Shown: positions 53,184-63,060, counted from the first letter of the stretch. The stretch: 64,000 nucleotides of DNA from Aliivibrio_A sp016764915 (GCA_965224595.1 OZ245057.1:1116001-1180000), one strand, 5' to 3'. The notes: generated from the letters alone by a model not told the origin. Program-made: numbers and translations.

Positions 53184-54020
53184 TTATTCAGTGCTCACTG
53201 TTACTTCATATGAGCCAAATTTTCGGATATTAATAACGCCAGTATCAAAAATTAGATATTGCCCTTTTATTCCAAGTAAAGTCCCCATAACTTCTGGTTG
53301 TTTATCAAAATTGTGACTGATTATTTTGGTTGGAAATTCAGTCACGTCATAGTCAATATTAATCACATCGTTATCAAGCTGCTCAATGGAGTCGTCACCA
53401 AATGTCTTTTTTAATACCGTTAATTGCTCATTGATAGTTGGGATTAGCTCGGCCGCTCGCTGCTTTAAGTCGATATCTGCAGCATTTCCTTTGAGTAAAG
53501 CACGCCAGTTAGTTTTATCGGCTATCTGCTTGGCCAATTCGATTTCAATTAAACCTGATAGTTTTCGATTAGACACTCTAAATATAGGTAACGCTTGAGT
53601 TGCTCCTTGATCAATCCAGCGAGTGGGAATTTGCGTATGCCGAGTGATCCCAACCTTAATGCTAGACGTGTTTGAGAGGTAGACATAATGATCAGACATA
53701 CATACATCTTCTGCCCATTCCGGTTCACGGCATGTACCTTGGTCGAAATGACAGGTTTCTGGTTTCATCATACACATATCGCAACGTGCTAATTTTTTCA
53801 TGCAAACATAGCAATGACCTTGAGAGTAGCTCTTTTTGGTCTTCTTACTGCAGTTACTACAGTAAATATTGCCTGTGTGAATGAGGGTGATATTTTGACC
53901 AATTAATTCAGTGAGGTTAATGCTATGTTCGCCGATAGGCAGGTGATAACAAACTGAACCATCTTCGCTATTTAGTGAAGAGGTCATCTTACTTAACGTT
54001 CCAGTGTAAACATTGCTCAT
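53184..54020 (-). CDS. DUF2797 family zinc-binding protein
   Basis: A 278-residue conserved protein of the DUF2797 family. Many cysteines in the first 110 residues (CSNC, CYVCMKKLARCDMCMMKPETC, GTCREP) suggest one or more zinc sites. A following stretch, HYVYLSNTSSIKVGITR, resembles a GIY-YIG-like start. Function not established. Monocistronic. Confidence 0.85.
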   Translation of the reverse strand: MSNVYTGTLSKMTSSLNSEDGSVCYHLPIGEHSINLTELIGQNITLIHTGNIYCSNCSKKTKKSYSQGHCYVCMKKLARCDMCMMKPETCHFDQGTCREPEWAEDVCMSDHYVYLSNTSSIKVGITRHTQIPTRWIDQGATQALPIFRVSNRKLSGLIEIELAKQIADKTNWRALLKGNAADIDLKQRAAELIPTINEQLTVLKKTFGDDSIEQLDNDVINIDYDVTEFPTKIISHNFDKQPEVMGTLLGIKGQYLIFDTGVINIRKFGSYEVTVSTE

Positions 54021-54206
54021 AATGATTCTTTCTTAGTTTAATTATGTGAGCATCATAACAAAGAGACACGGTCTGGTAACATCATATTGATGAAATTAAA
54101 TCTAGCGCTGAAGTTATATTCTGTGAGGGTTGTTGTGCTACAATCCTTGCCTATAATTATAGCTGAACATTAAAGCGTATAACGCCTGTACAAACTGGAG
54201 CGACAC

Positions 54207-55541
54207 TTGCAATTTAAAGAACTTGGTTTAGATAACCGCCTGCTGAAAACATTACAAACGTACGATTTTAAAAGTGCAACTGAAATTCAGAGAATGGCGA
54301 TTCCCGTTGCGATGGCAGGAAAAGATCTGTTGGCTTCATCTAAAACAGGCTCAGGTAAAACACTGGCGTTTGTGCTTCCGTTACTACACCGCTGCTTGAA
54401 AAATAAAGCCTACTCAAAACGTGATCCACGTGTATTGATACTTGCCCCGACACGTGAATTAGCAAAACAGGTATACGGTCAACTTAAAATGATGTTATCT
54501 GGTCTGTCATACGATGCGGCCTTGATTGTTGGTGGTGAGAATTTTAATGATCAGTGCAAAGCATTAAAAAAATACCCACGATTGATTGTAGCCACTCCTG
54601 GACGACTCGCTAATCACCTGGATCAAAAGTCTCTGTTTTTGGATGGACTGGATACGTTAATATTTGATGAAGCCGATCGCATGATGGATTTAGGTTTTTT
54701 TGAGCAACTGCAACAGATCCATAAAGCAGCACATCACCGTCGTCGTCAAACATTGATGTTTTCAGCAACACTTGATCATGCTGAAGTTAATAAGTTTGCA
54801 GGAGAGTTACAAAATTCGCCTAAACGTATTGCGGTTGGTATGGCAAATGAAGAACACAAGGATATTACACAAGAGTTCTATTTGTGTGATCATTTGGACC
54901 ATAAAGAAGCGTTACTGAATAAAATTATTGAGATGGTAGAGTATCGTCAAATCATCATCTTTACCGCAACACGTAATGATACTGATCGTTTGACTGAAGC
55001 GTTAAATGAGAAGAAATTAAAAGCGGTTGCACTCAGTGGTGAAATGAATCAAGCCTCAAGAAACAACATCATGAGCCAATTTGAACGTGTTGTTCATAAA
55101 ATCTTGGTGACTACGGATGTGGCTTCTCGCGGTTTAGATTTAACCAGCGTGACTCATGTAATCAACTTCGATATGCCAAAACACAGTGAGGAGTATGTAC
55201 ACCGTGTAGGACGTACCGGGCGTGCTGGTAACAAAGGCACTGCGATTTCGTTGATCGGGCCAAAAGACTGGGTTAATTTTAAGAATGTTGAATCATTCTT
55301 ACAGCAATCCATCTCTTTTTCTGAACTAGATGGGTTAAAAGGGAAGTTTAAAGGTTTAAAACCAAAACCAATCAAACCAGTAGTTAGAAAATCGAGCAGT
55401 AAAGTCGTCGAAAATAAGAAAAAGCAAGTGACTAAAAAGCCAAAGAATCGCGATAAGAGTTTTTATAAAACAGTTGCTGTTGGCGATGATGTATTTATGC
55501 CAAAGAAAAAACCAAGAATCAGCGACGAAGCACCAGAATAA
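54207..55541 (+). CDS. DEAD-box RNA helicase
   Basis: A 444-residue ATP-dependent RNA helicase. Motifs in order: Q motif FKELGLDNRLLKTL, Walker A ASSKTGSGKT, PTRELA, TPGR, DEAD in LIFDEADRMMD, SAT, and the C-terminal VASRGLDL and HRVGRTGRAG. The tail is Lys-rich (VENKKKQVTKKPKNRDK), suited to RNA contact. It starts at TTG 54207 with TGGAG 7 nt upstream; no suitable ATG exists near the Q motif. Close to SrmB/RhlE; the exact class is not assigned. Confidence 0.93.
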   Translation: MQFKELGLDNRLLKTLQTYDFKSATEIQRMAIPVAMAGKDLLASSKTGSGKTLAFVLPLLHRCLKNKAYSKRDPRVLILAPTRELAKQVYGQLKMMLSGLSYDAALIVGGENFNDQCKALKKYPRLIVATPGRLANHLDQKSLFLDGLDTLIFDEADRMMDLGFFEQLQQIHKAAHHRRRQTLMFSATLDHAEVNKFAGELQNSPKRIAVGMANEEHKDITQEFYLCDHLDHKEALLNKIIEMVEYRQIIIFTATRNDTDRLTEALNEKKLKAVALSGEMNQASRNNIMSQFERVVHKILVTTDVASRGLDLTSVTHVINFDMPKHSEEYVHRVGRTGRAGNKGTAISLIGPKDWVNFKNVESFLQQSISFSELDGLKGKFKGLKPKPIKPVVRKSSSKVVENKKKQVTKKPKNRDKSFYKTVAVGDDVFMPKKKPRISDEAPE

Positions 55542-55575
55542 AGTCGCAAAGATATCGAATTAGATTAATCATAAT

Positions 55576-55612
55576 AAAACCCCGGTAACGATTAAAGTTA
55601 CCGGGGTTTTTT
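55576..55612. terminator. Bidirectional terminator
   Basis: AAAACCCCGGTAAC (55576-55589) pairs with GTTACCGGGGTTTT (55597-55610), 7-nt loop, T-run after and A-run before. Shared by the convergent helicase and YjiH-type genes. Confidence 0.92.
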
Positions 55613-55630
55613 AATGGAATATCAATATGA

Positions 55631-56998
55631 TTAGAAAATGAGGTGAGCGACTCCAGCAATAACGGGAAGCGTCACTAAAGTACGTAGAATGAAAATAACA
55701 AAAAGCTCAAACATATTAATCGGTATCTTACTACCAAGCAGCAACGCACCAACTTCCGACATGTAAATTAGCTGAGTAACCGACATTGCGGCGATAACGA
55801 AACGTGTCATGTCACTCTCTATGGATGCCGCTAGGATGGCAGGAATAAACATATCTGCAAAACCCACTACGATGGTTTGAGATGCAGCAACAGCCTCTGG
55901 TATTGCGAGAAGTTCAAGAAGAGGAATAAACGGTTGGCCCAAAATAGAAAATATAGGGGTGTATTCTGCAATCATAAGAGCAACGGTGCCTAAAGCCATC
56001 ACTATCGGTAGCACACCAAAGACCATATCGACTGCGTTTTTAAGTCCTTCTATGAATACAGAACGCAGTGATGTCACTTGAGCCGCTTTATCGACGGCCA
56101 GTTTCATTCCCCAACTAAAGCTATTATATCCATCTGGGATTAAGTCTGATGTTGCATCACGCTCTGTGCCATCAATGAAGATATCTTTTTTCCAACGCAG
56201 GGGAGGGAGGCGAGGAACGATCACCGCAGCAGCCAAACCAGCTAAACAAACAGTCAGGTAAAAAGGTAAAAAATATTGCTCAAGATTGACTTGTGCAATA
56301 ACCACTAAACTGAAAGTAATCGAGACCGCAGAGAAGGTCGTACCGACCACCGCAGCTTCTCGTTGGGTGTAGAATTTCTTCTCATATTGTTTACTGGTTA
56401 ATAATATACCGACACTACCGTCACCCAGCCAAGATGCCATGCAATCGATAGCAGAACGACCCGGTAGATTAAACAGAGGACGCATTATTTTGCTTAATAA
56501 CGTGCCGAAAAGCTCTAACAAGCCAAAATTAAGCAGCAGAGGTAATAATAAACCGGCAAAAATAAAGACAGAAAACAACACAGGTAAAAGGTCATTTAAA
56601 ACAAGCCCACCAGTATTCGCCTCCCATATTGCGTTTGGACCGAGCTCAAAGAATGTTGCGACTGCAAACATGCCACCAAGTAAACGCACGGAAAACCAGG
56701 TTAGCGATGGATTAAATAGACTGTTTAAAAAGTCGTTATTGATAATAAATGGTGGTTTGATGATACGAGTAACAATAGAGGCTATGCTCATGGTCGCTAT
56801 AATTAGTGAGACCATAGCGACTAAGTAACCTTCAAAAGCGGACTGGATTAATTTGGCTAATAGGGCGACAGGTATCGTTATGTTTCCTTGATAACTGATC
56901 GGAGCCATGAATACAAACAGTCCAATTAAAGAGGGTATCAAGAAGGTTAAAAATGATTTTTTATTCGAGGGGTGATCGTTACTGCTTGAGTTTTTCAT
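55631..56998 (-). CDS. YjiH family nucleoside-recognition (Gate domain) membrane protein
   Basis: A 455-residue polytopic inner-membrane protein, about ten helices, of the YjiH/YjiG-type Gate family. Motifs: SAIDCMASWLGDGSVGILLTS and VGFADMFIPAILAASIESDMTRF. The family is associated with transport, but substrates are uncertain. Monocistronic. Confidence 0.88.
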   Translation of the reverse strand: MKNSSSNDHPSNKKSFLTFLIPSLIGLFVFMAPISYQGNITIPVALLAKLIQSAFEGYLVAMVSLIIATMSIASIVTRIIKPPFIINNDFLNSLFNPSLTWFSVRLLGGMFAVATFFELGPNAIWEANTGGLVLNDLLPVLFSVFIFAGLLLPLLLNFGLLELFGTLLSKIMRPLFNLPGRSAIDCMASWLGDGSVGILLTSKQYEKKFYTQREAAVVGTTFSAVSITFSLVVIAQVNLEQYFLPFYLTVCLAGLAAAVIVPRLPPLRWKKDIFIDGTERDATSDLIPDGYNSFSWGMKLAVDKAAQVTSLRSVFIEGLKNAVDMVFGVLPIVMALGTVALMIAEYTPIFSILGQPFIPLLELLAIPEAVAASQTIVVGFADMFIPAILAASIESDMTRFVIAAMSVTQLIYMSEVGALLLGSKIPINMFELFVIFILRTLVTLPVIAGVAHLIF

Positions 56999-57191
56999 TA
57001 TTATCTCAACTACTAGTCAATGTCATGCCGAGTCCGTGGCATATATATTCACTAAACATCCGTATTCATTCAGTAGTGGAAGATTACAGGTTTTATGTAA
57101 GATATGGAATAGTATGCAGATAAAAAAAATAAATACGCACTAATCTACTGAAGGGTAGCTAATCGATGACATGATATTACTAGGTGTGAGA

Positions 57192-57219
57192 TATGTCTTA
57201 TTCAAGAGAATAAGACATA
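57192..57219. repeat. Perfect 12-bp inverted repeat 3' of the ABC-class ATPase gene
   Basis: TATGTCTTATTC (57192-57203) and GAATAAGACATA (57208-57219) around AAGA, 12 bp past the stop of the - strand gene. No T-run on either side, so perhaps an mRNA 3'-end stabiliser rather than an intrinsic terminator. Confidence 0.75.
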
Positions 57220-57231
57220 GTAGAGAGTAGG

Positions 57232-58878
57232 TTAAGAGAAGTCAGCTTTACGCATACGATTTAATATAGCTAAAACATCAATGGCTCGTGGTTTGGCAAG
57301 ATCGCCATGTTTAGGCATAGATTCATACCAAATACCATTGAGTAGAGTTTCAAAAGCAGCGGTTGGATTTGTTTCAATACCCATATTTTGAGCCAATTGA
57401 AACCATAACCAACCTGTTGCGTGAACTTGGCTAGCCGACTCAAGTTGATTCAAAGCTGAAATATCAACATATTCACGACCAAATCGAAGAGACTGTTTGT
57501 CTTTAGCGTGAATACGGAACTTGCCTTCTTGCAATTGATTTTGTAGTCCAACAAGGTTCAATGACCGGATTTGTGGGCTGATTAAATCGTCAGAACCTTC
57601 GTTATGGCGTGCACTAGGATGTTCGAGGATCACCTCTTTCGCTCTAATGGTAACATCAACGGGTTGGTAGTCGTGCATCTGGATAACAGTATCAGCGACA
57701 TCTAAATAATCACCAGAACCACCCATTACCATAATAGTTGAAATATCCAGCTGATCTCGAAGTTGACCAATTCTATCAACCAATGGCGTAATCGGCTCGG
57801 CACCTTTTGAAACCAGAGCCTGCATACGTTCATCACGAATCATAAAGTTTGTTGCTGATGTGTCTTCATCAATTAATATTGTAGATGCACCTGACTCAAT
57901 TGATTCTTGCAACCAAGCTGCTTGGGAGGTAGAACCGGAAGCATCTTGTGTAGTGAAACAATGTGTATCACGGCCCATAGGCAAATGGTTGATGTAATTC
58001 GAAAGGTTGAGATGATGAACACAGCGTCCATCTTCCGCTCTGATTTTAGTGGCATTAACCTCTGTAACGATATATTCACGTCCATCACCAGGTTTATGAT
58101 CGTAAATTGAGCGTTCAATCGCCGTCAGCAGTGTCGATTTACCATGAAAACCACCACCCACAATTAGAGTGATCCCTTTTGGAATACCCATGCCTCTAAT
58201 AAGACCTCTGTGCGGGGTGTTCAGTTCTATGGCAAGGGACTCTGGCGAAACAAAAGCAACGGCCTCTTTCATCGGAAGATCACAGTTACCAGCAACTCTT
58301 GGTAAAATACTGCCGTCAGCAACGAAAGCGGTCAGTTTGTGTTGTGCTAGTTGGCTTCTTAGAGCAACTTGGTCTTCAACTACTTCACAATGACGTTTAA
58401 GTTCATCAATTGGAATTTCACGTTCGATGGTTGCTCTTCGAACAAACTTTGGCAAATAAAAGCTCAGAATGTTAATGGCTTTTTTCGCTAGAATAGTTCT
58501 TCCATCAGCAGGAAGATCAACTCTGAAACGTAGCTCTATCGCTTCATCATCGAAAATTACCGAGGTGTGATCAAGAATAGTTTGACCTGTTAGATCAATA
58601 GAGACACTTTTCTCTTTTTCAGACAGTTGATGAAAGAAACGAGCGAGATAATCTCGAGCGGCACGTTGATACTCTTCAGAGGTATTTTTTAACCAAGCAA
58701 GATCGGTGAGTGCCCATGGACGGCGTACACGTACACGTGTTGGTGGTGAAAATGGGTCAGCTTGAACGTTATCAATAAAGAGTTGAAAGTCAGTAAAGTC
58801 ATATTGCCCCTTAATGCTGGTATAGCTGCGGTAATTCTTTTTTTCGATTTTTTTTAAAAGCTGTTCAAGGCGTTCCAT
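57232..58878 (-). CDS. Predicted ATPase of the ABC class (MRB1590-like)
   Basis: A 548-residue soluble protein. The central P-loop reads LIVGGGFHGKSTLL (about 245), with an ABC-like signature region SGSTSQAAW and a Walker B/Glu pair in ASTILIDEDTSATNFM. The N-terminal domain is mixed alpha/beta. Recognised as the COG3044-type ABC ATPase group that includes trypanosome MRB1590, an RNA-associated protein; the bacterial role is unknown. Monocistronic. Confidence 0.87.
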   Translation of the reverse strand: MERLEQLLKKIEKKNYRSYTSIKGQYDFTDFQLFIDNVQADPFSPPTRVRVRRPWALTDLAWLKNTSEEYQRAARDYLARFFHQLSEKEKSVSIDLTGQTILDHTSVIFDDEAIELRFRVDLPADGRTILAKKAINILSFYLPKFVRRATIEREIPIDELKRHCEVVEDQVALRSQLAQHKLTAFVADGSILPRVAGNCDLPMKEAVAFVSPESLAIELNTPHRGLIRGMGIPKGITLIVGGGFHGKSTLLTAIERSIYDHKPGDGREYIVTEVNATKIRAEDGRCVHHLNLSNYINHLPMGRDTHCFTTQDASGSTSQAAWLQESIESGASTILIDEDTSATNFMIRDERMQALVSKGAEPITPLVDRIGQLRDQLDISTIMVMGGSGDYLDVADTVIQMHDYQPVDVTIRAKEVILEHPSARHNEGSDDLISPQIRSLNLVGLQNQLQEGKFRIHAKDKQSLRFGREYVDISALNQLESASQVHATGWLWFQLAQNMGIETNPTAAFETLLNGIWYESMPKHGDLAKPRAIDVLAILNRMRKADFS

Positions 58879-58992
58879 GGGGGCTCATTTCTTATTGCAT
58901 AGTTAGTGACAAGAGTATAACTGAACAATCATCTAACGACTCGATTTATCACACCAGTAGGGTCATTGAATTGAAAATAATGTTCAGTATAC

Positions 58993-59823
58993 TCAGTTAT
59001 TTTCTAAACGTTGTTTAATTGGCACGCGTAGCTCAGCAAGCCGTGCGTTTTCGATCTGTTGTTTTTTCAGTTTACAAGTATCGCAATAGTGTTTAAGAGC
59101 GTCAAAAGAGGGGAAATTTAACGCTTGTTGAAATAGATGAGGTTGAGTTACCCCGTCTATTTTAGATGCTGAACGAAATTTGTTTACAACTGAAGTGTAG
59201 AGTTTGGATTTTGGTTCCGCAGAGTGAAACCAATAACCGAGCGTTGATTGTGAAAGCTCAGGAATTAGCTTATTGAGCCTAAGCTCATAAATGCTGATGT
59301 GGTTATAGTGAGACAGCAGTCTAAATTGACCAGTTTGAAGAGCACCAATGATTAAACTGATACCACTATTATCAAAATTTTCTGCAGCAATTTTATCTAA
59401 AAAAGAGAGTGCACCAGAGGTTCCTATCAAGCCTAATTGTTGAAGGCTCTGACGTTGACCATCTTTAGCGATGGTTTTGATAGCCACATTATTGGCAGGG
59501 TAAAAGTGACAAATTAAAGCGAGTAAATTCGGTCTCTTTTCTAACAACTCTAAACAAAATTTCGATTGAGCCGCGAGCATTAGCATGTGAATCGCTTTTG
59601 CGCCATAGGGCTCAGCCGTTTGTAAGTATTCGACGGGAATTGATCTTATCCACAGCTCACCGCCAACCGACTCTCTGATTGCATCTAACTCGAATCCAAC
59701 ATTGCCATCGATAGGCTTACGATATCCATCAGAATGAATAGTAAAAGCTTTGAGTCCACGCTCCCACTCTGTGATAGTGATAAACGTATCAAACCCTAAA
59801 AAATCGAGATCAATTTTAAGCAT
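58993..59823 (-). CDS. Protein of unknown function
   Basis: A 276-residue soluble protein, not recognised. No signal peptide or membrane helix. A C-terminal CDTCKLKKQQ pattern might bind metal as CxxC. The middle (about 80-160) is helical and repeat-like (LLALICHFYPANNVAIKTIAKDG). Probably a lineage-restricted Vibrio protein. Confidence 0.7.
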   Translation of the reverse strand: MLKIDLDFLGFDTFITITEWERGLKAFTIHSDGYRKPIDGNVGFELDAIRESVGGELWIRSIPVEYLQTAEPYGAKAIHMLMLAAQSKFCLELLEKRPNLLALICHFYPANNVAIKTIAKDGQRQSLQQLGLIGTSGALSFLDKIAAENFDNSGISLIIGALQTGQFRLLSHYNHISIYELRLNKLIPELSQSTLGYWFHSAEPKSKLYTSVVNKFRSASKIDGVTQPHLFQQALNFPSFDALKHYCDTCKLKKQQIENARLAELRVPIKQRLENN

Positions 59824-60006
59824 AACTGTTAGCTACCAATACCTTAATTTCACACAAATACTGCTGCATAATATCATTATACAAGTGCCATGGCTCACAA
59901 TGAATGAGACAAAATTACATAAACATAAGGAAAAAGGTAGAGTATCTGAGTTAGACATATATTTTATAAAAATCTAAAAACTGAATACTTAGCAAGGAGC
60001 GCTATC

Positions 60007-60249
60007 ATGATAGAAATGGTGATGTCTGGGATTGAAAACATACTTATTTTCGGGGGGGTGGCGTCAATCATTCGCTCAATAATGCTTTATGGCAAACGAA
60101 CCGAAGATTGGAAAGGCGCGGTGACAATGTTTCTGAAGCGGATCTCCCTTAGTATTACTGAAGCGAAATGGTACAAGTTTGGTGTTTCGATGTTTTTGCT
60201 TGGGGTTGTGTTACGAATCGTTAATTATACTCTTTGGCCAACAGCATAG
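60007..60249 (+). CDS. Small two-helix membrane protein
   Basis: An 80-residue protein with hydrophobic helices at about 8-24 and 58-75 and a charged loop between (KRTEDWKGAVTMFLKRI). An AAGGAG precedes the ATG at a good distance. Not recognised. It precedes the DnaA-box cluster. Confidence 0.72.
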   Translation: MIEMVMSGIENILIFGGVASIIRSIMLYGKRTEDWKGAVTMFLKRISLSITEAKWYKFGVSMFLLGVVLRIVNYTLWPTA

Positions 60250-60275
60250 GTGTCCATTTTTTATCTATGAATAAG

Positions 60276-60310
60276 TTATCCACAAAAACAGTGGATAACC
60301 ATTTGGATAA
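60276..60310. promoter_or_regulatory. Cluster of three DnaA-box-like sequences
   Basis: TTATCCACA (60276-60284) is a consensus DnaA box. AGTGGATAA (60290-60298) and TTTGGATAA (60302-60310) are near-consensus boxes on the other strand. The first two form a 9-bp inverted repeat (GTTATCCAC / GTGGATAAC). Could be a DnaA-regulated promoter or a titration site. Confidence 0.6.
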
Positions 60311-60458
60311 CCGCTACAAAGCTGAATAAATAAAGCTTTTTTTGCATTTCAAGATATTTTTACTTTTTTATTTCCTATTTATCTACTTCTATTCATATTG
60401 TTACAGCGGTAGAATTAATGTATATAATCCAGCAACTGCAGTAGAAATTAATAGACTA

Positions 60459-61922
60459 ATGAGTGAAACTTCGCGCAACCACATTAAAGGCAAATCGAGT
60501 AGCAATCCGACCCATGTTGGTATTGTTGGGGGAGGGATTGCAGGTTCGACTATTGCATTAAAACTTGTGATGGCAGGCATCAGAGTCTCTGTGCTGGAAC
60601 AAAATTCAGGGCTAGTTAATGGACCTCCGGTTTGTCATTTGCATGCAGGAGGGAACCTTTATAGAGAGCTTCCTGAAGAGCAATGTATTACTTTATTACA
60701 TCAATCTATCGATACACTAAAGCTCTTTCCTCATGCGGTTAATATTCGCCCTACTGTTATAGCGGTACCCACCCATGACCCAGGTGAACCTATTGATTTA
60801 TTGCCGAGGTTGTATCGCTTACAGCTCGAATACCAAAAGTTGGTTGAAAAATCAGCAACAAATAAAGTACTTGGCGATCCCAAAGAGTACTACAAAGTTT
60901 ATCAACGGAATGACTTAGAAAAGTTAGCCTGCCGAACAATGCCTACTGACCCTCAAACATTGGATGAATGGATGATTCCAGTGGCACACTATGTCGACAT
61001 AGAGCAGTTAAAATTCCCACTGATAATGGTACAAGAGTATGGGTTGAGTAAGTTCAGGTTAGCAGCGATGCTGACACTCTCATTAGAAAACAGTGCTCAC
61101 TGTAATATGCAAATGAATGCCAAGGTGGTTGGATTGGCTAAAAACGGTTCTGGTTGGGATATAAGCTACAAACAAGAAGGATTAGAAATATCTGAAACGC
61201 TCGCTGTTGATTATGTCGTTAATGCTTGTGGGTTCAGAACCGGTGAGCTGGATGATCTTATTCAAGTTAAAAAGAAGCGTTTGGTTGAGTTTAAAGCCGC
61301 GTTTATTTCCACTTGGAAGCAGCACGGAGGAAAATGGCCCGAGGTTATATTTCATGGTGAAAGAGGGACACCTAATGGGATGGCACAATTAACGCCTTAC
61401 CCAGATGGTTTGTTTCAGCTGCACGGCATGACAGAAGAGATTACTTTGTTCAAAGGTGGACTGGTTGCCTCCACTCAGGAAAGCTCACAACCTCAATTAG
61501 ATGGCGCATTATTAAACAAGATCAATATAGGATGGCAACCCGATACTCAAAAAATGCGCACTGAGAAAGCGATTGCACATATTAGTAAATTTATTCCTTC
61601 ATTTTCAACGGCTGTTATGGGAGGGAAACCACTATTTGGCGCGCAACAGATACCAGGGAAAGACCCAACTAAAAGAGCCTCGTCTATATCATTCACTGAA
61701 CATAAGTATGCCCGAGCAGAAATTGTTAAAGCCTCATCAGCAATAAATTGTGCTGAACAGTTGATTAATCAACTAAAATTAGAAGGAATATATCATCCGT
61801 TAGAGAATGTCACGGAGCAACATTTTATTGATGGCCTTGAGTTTGATGATGTTGAGGACTTGGCAATAGAGATGGCAGCTAAACGTGATTACCCAATAGC
61901 GTTAGCAAAGAGATATCAATAA
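60459..61922 (+). CDS. FAD-dependent oxidoreductase (DAO-type)
   Basis: A flavoprotein of about 487 residues. The Rossmann dinucleotide motif is VGIVGGGIAGSTIALKL, followed by VLEQNSGLVNGPPVCHLHAGGN and, later, VVNACGFRTGELDD. Substrate unknown. The frame is open to 60342; the ATG at 60459 is the first in-frame ATG. An ATG at 60418 lies two bases out of frame, just before a TATATA run, and restoring the frame there would give MYNPATAVEINRL, so the native start may have been lost to a TA insertion. Confidence 0.85.
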   Translation: MSETSRNHIKGKSSSNPTHVGIVGGGIAGSTIALKLVMAGIRVSVLEQNSGLVNGPPVCHLHAGGNLYRELPEEQCITLLHQSIDTLKLFPHAVNIRPTVIAVPTHDPGEPIDLLPRLYRLQLEYQKLVEKSATNKVLGDPKEYYKVYQRNDLEKLACRTMPTDPQTLDEWMIPVAHYVDIEQLKFPLIMVQEYGLSKFRLAAMLTLSLENSAHCNMQMNAKVVGLAKNGSGWDISYKQEGLEISETLAVDYVVNACGFRTGELDDLIQVKKKRLVEFKAAFISTWKQHGGKWPEVIFHGERGTPNGMAQLTPYPDGLFQLHGMTEEITLFKGGLVASTQESSQPQLDGALLNKINIGWQPDTQKMRTEKAIAHISKFIPSFSTAVMGGKPLFGAQQIPGKDPTKRASSISFTEHKYARAEIVKASSAINCAEQLINQLKLEGIYHPLENVTEQHFIDGLEFDDVEDLAIEMAAKRDYPIALAKRYQ

Positions 61923-62038
61923 ATAGCTGTTGATATCATTATCATTTAAGGTGATATTTGATATGATTCAACATGAATTTAATGGGTTGTATGGACTGAT
62001 GGCATAGATCTCTGGTTAAGGGTTTAATAGGAGAAAGA

Positions 62039-62413
62039 ATGCATTTTGAACGAAAAAGGCGTTGGCCTAGATATGAATGTGTTGAAGGAGTGAAAGCCAA
62101 GATCTATTGGGGGCATCGATTTTTGCCTTTTGTTGAGATACGATTGTTGGATGTATCTACGGGCGGCTTTGGTTTTGTATCCGATCGCAAACTCAATGAC
62201 GGATCTGCAGAATTGCGAATCAGGTCATTTCCTCACTTACTCGGCGAGATTATCTACCGTAAAGAGACAAGCAATGAGAAAGGAGACGCTCTTTTTCAAT
62301 ATGGTTTCCACCTAGATTTAAAACTACATAAAACCCAACTGGAGAATTTAGGCTGTAAGAGGGTGTCTGACCTAGAGTATCGTGATGAAAATAACCAAAA
62401 ATCACTTGGTTAA
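62039..62413 (+). CDS. PilZ domain protein
   Basis: A 124-residue single-domain protein with the c-di-GMP binding pattern: Arg-rich RKRRWPRYEC near the N-terminus, then DVSTGGFGF for the D/N-x-S-x-x-G element. Expected to bind c-di-GMP and control an output such as motility or matrix. Preceded by AGGAGAAAG. Its stop codon overlaps that of the convergent next gene. Confidence 0.85.
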   Translation: MHFERKRRWPRYECVEGVKAKIYWGHRFLPFVEIRLLDVSTGGFGFVSDRKLNDGSAELRIRSFPHLLGEIIYRKETSNEKGDALFQYGFHLDLKLHKTQLENLGCKRVSDLEYRDENNQKSLG

Positions 62414-63060
62414 CTGTTTTCTGTTGTTTGTAACGTTAACAGGCAGTAATAAAGAGAATATTTTTTGACTTTTTGATTGTCGTTGAGTCTTGATAGTGGG
62501 TGAGTCACTGACACTTGGTTGATGCCAAAGAGATTGAGTTGTTTCAGCTCATCAATAAGGTGAGTGGAAGCTTTAATAAGGTTAATTCCGTCTTTTCTAT
62601 ACTCTTCAACGTTGTCAGGAATGTCACCAACCCACCAATCATAGAGCTCTTTACTTGCTTTGCTTCTATCATACCAATGGTCAGCAACCACTAGGATTAG
62701 ATCATTGCTAGAAAAACAGACAGAGAACTCACTCACCAAATTTTTTAATTGTTTAATCACACTATTTCTACATGAGTAATTTGCGCTAACCATTCGACGA
62801 GTGATTACCCAGATTGATGAGTTAGCAAGTACAATTCGATATATCGGGTGGTCTTGACATTGAGATGCTTCAATAAAAGGGGCCAATGAGTGCTGTATAG
62901 AAGACGCTGCCAGTGTACTGCAAAGGCGACGGGTGATTGCTGTACCTAAGTGTGTCTCAAGCATCCCTCTATTATGAACTGTCGGATAGTGTTTGTTGCA
63001 TAAAACAGCGCAGTCATTTTCAAAAATATTGAGACTGTTCAAGACAAGATCAAGCAGCAA
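62410..63060 (-). CDS. Protein of unknown function
   Basis: A 216-residue soluble protein, not recognised, with several Cys and Trp residues (VADHWYDRSKASKELYDWW). It starts at 63060; an in-frame Met is also found near residue 33. Its stop (TTA at 62410-62412) overlaps the PilZ gene stop, so transcripts converge with no room for a terminator. Confidence 0.6.
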   Translation of the reverse strand: MLLDLVLNSLNIFENDCAVLCNKHYPTVHNRGMLETHLGTAITRRLCSTLAASSIQHSLAPFIEASQCQDHPIYRIVLANSSIWVITRRMVSANYSCRNSVIKQLKNLVSEFSVCFSSNDLILVVADHWYDRSKASKELYDWWVGDIPDNVEEYRKDGINLIKASTHLIDELKQLNLFGINQVSVTHPLSRLNDNQKVKKYSLYYCLLTLQTTENS

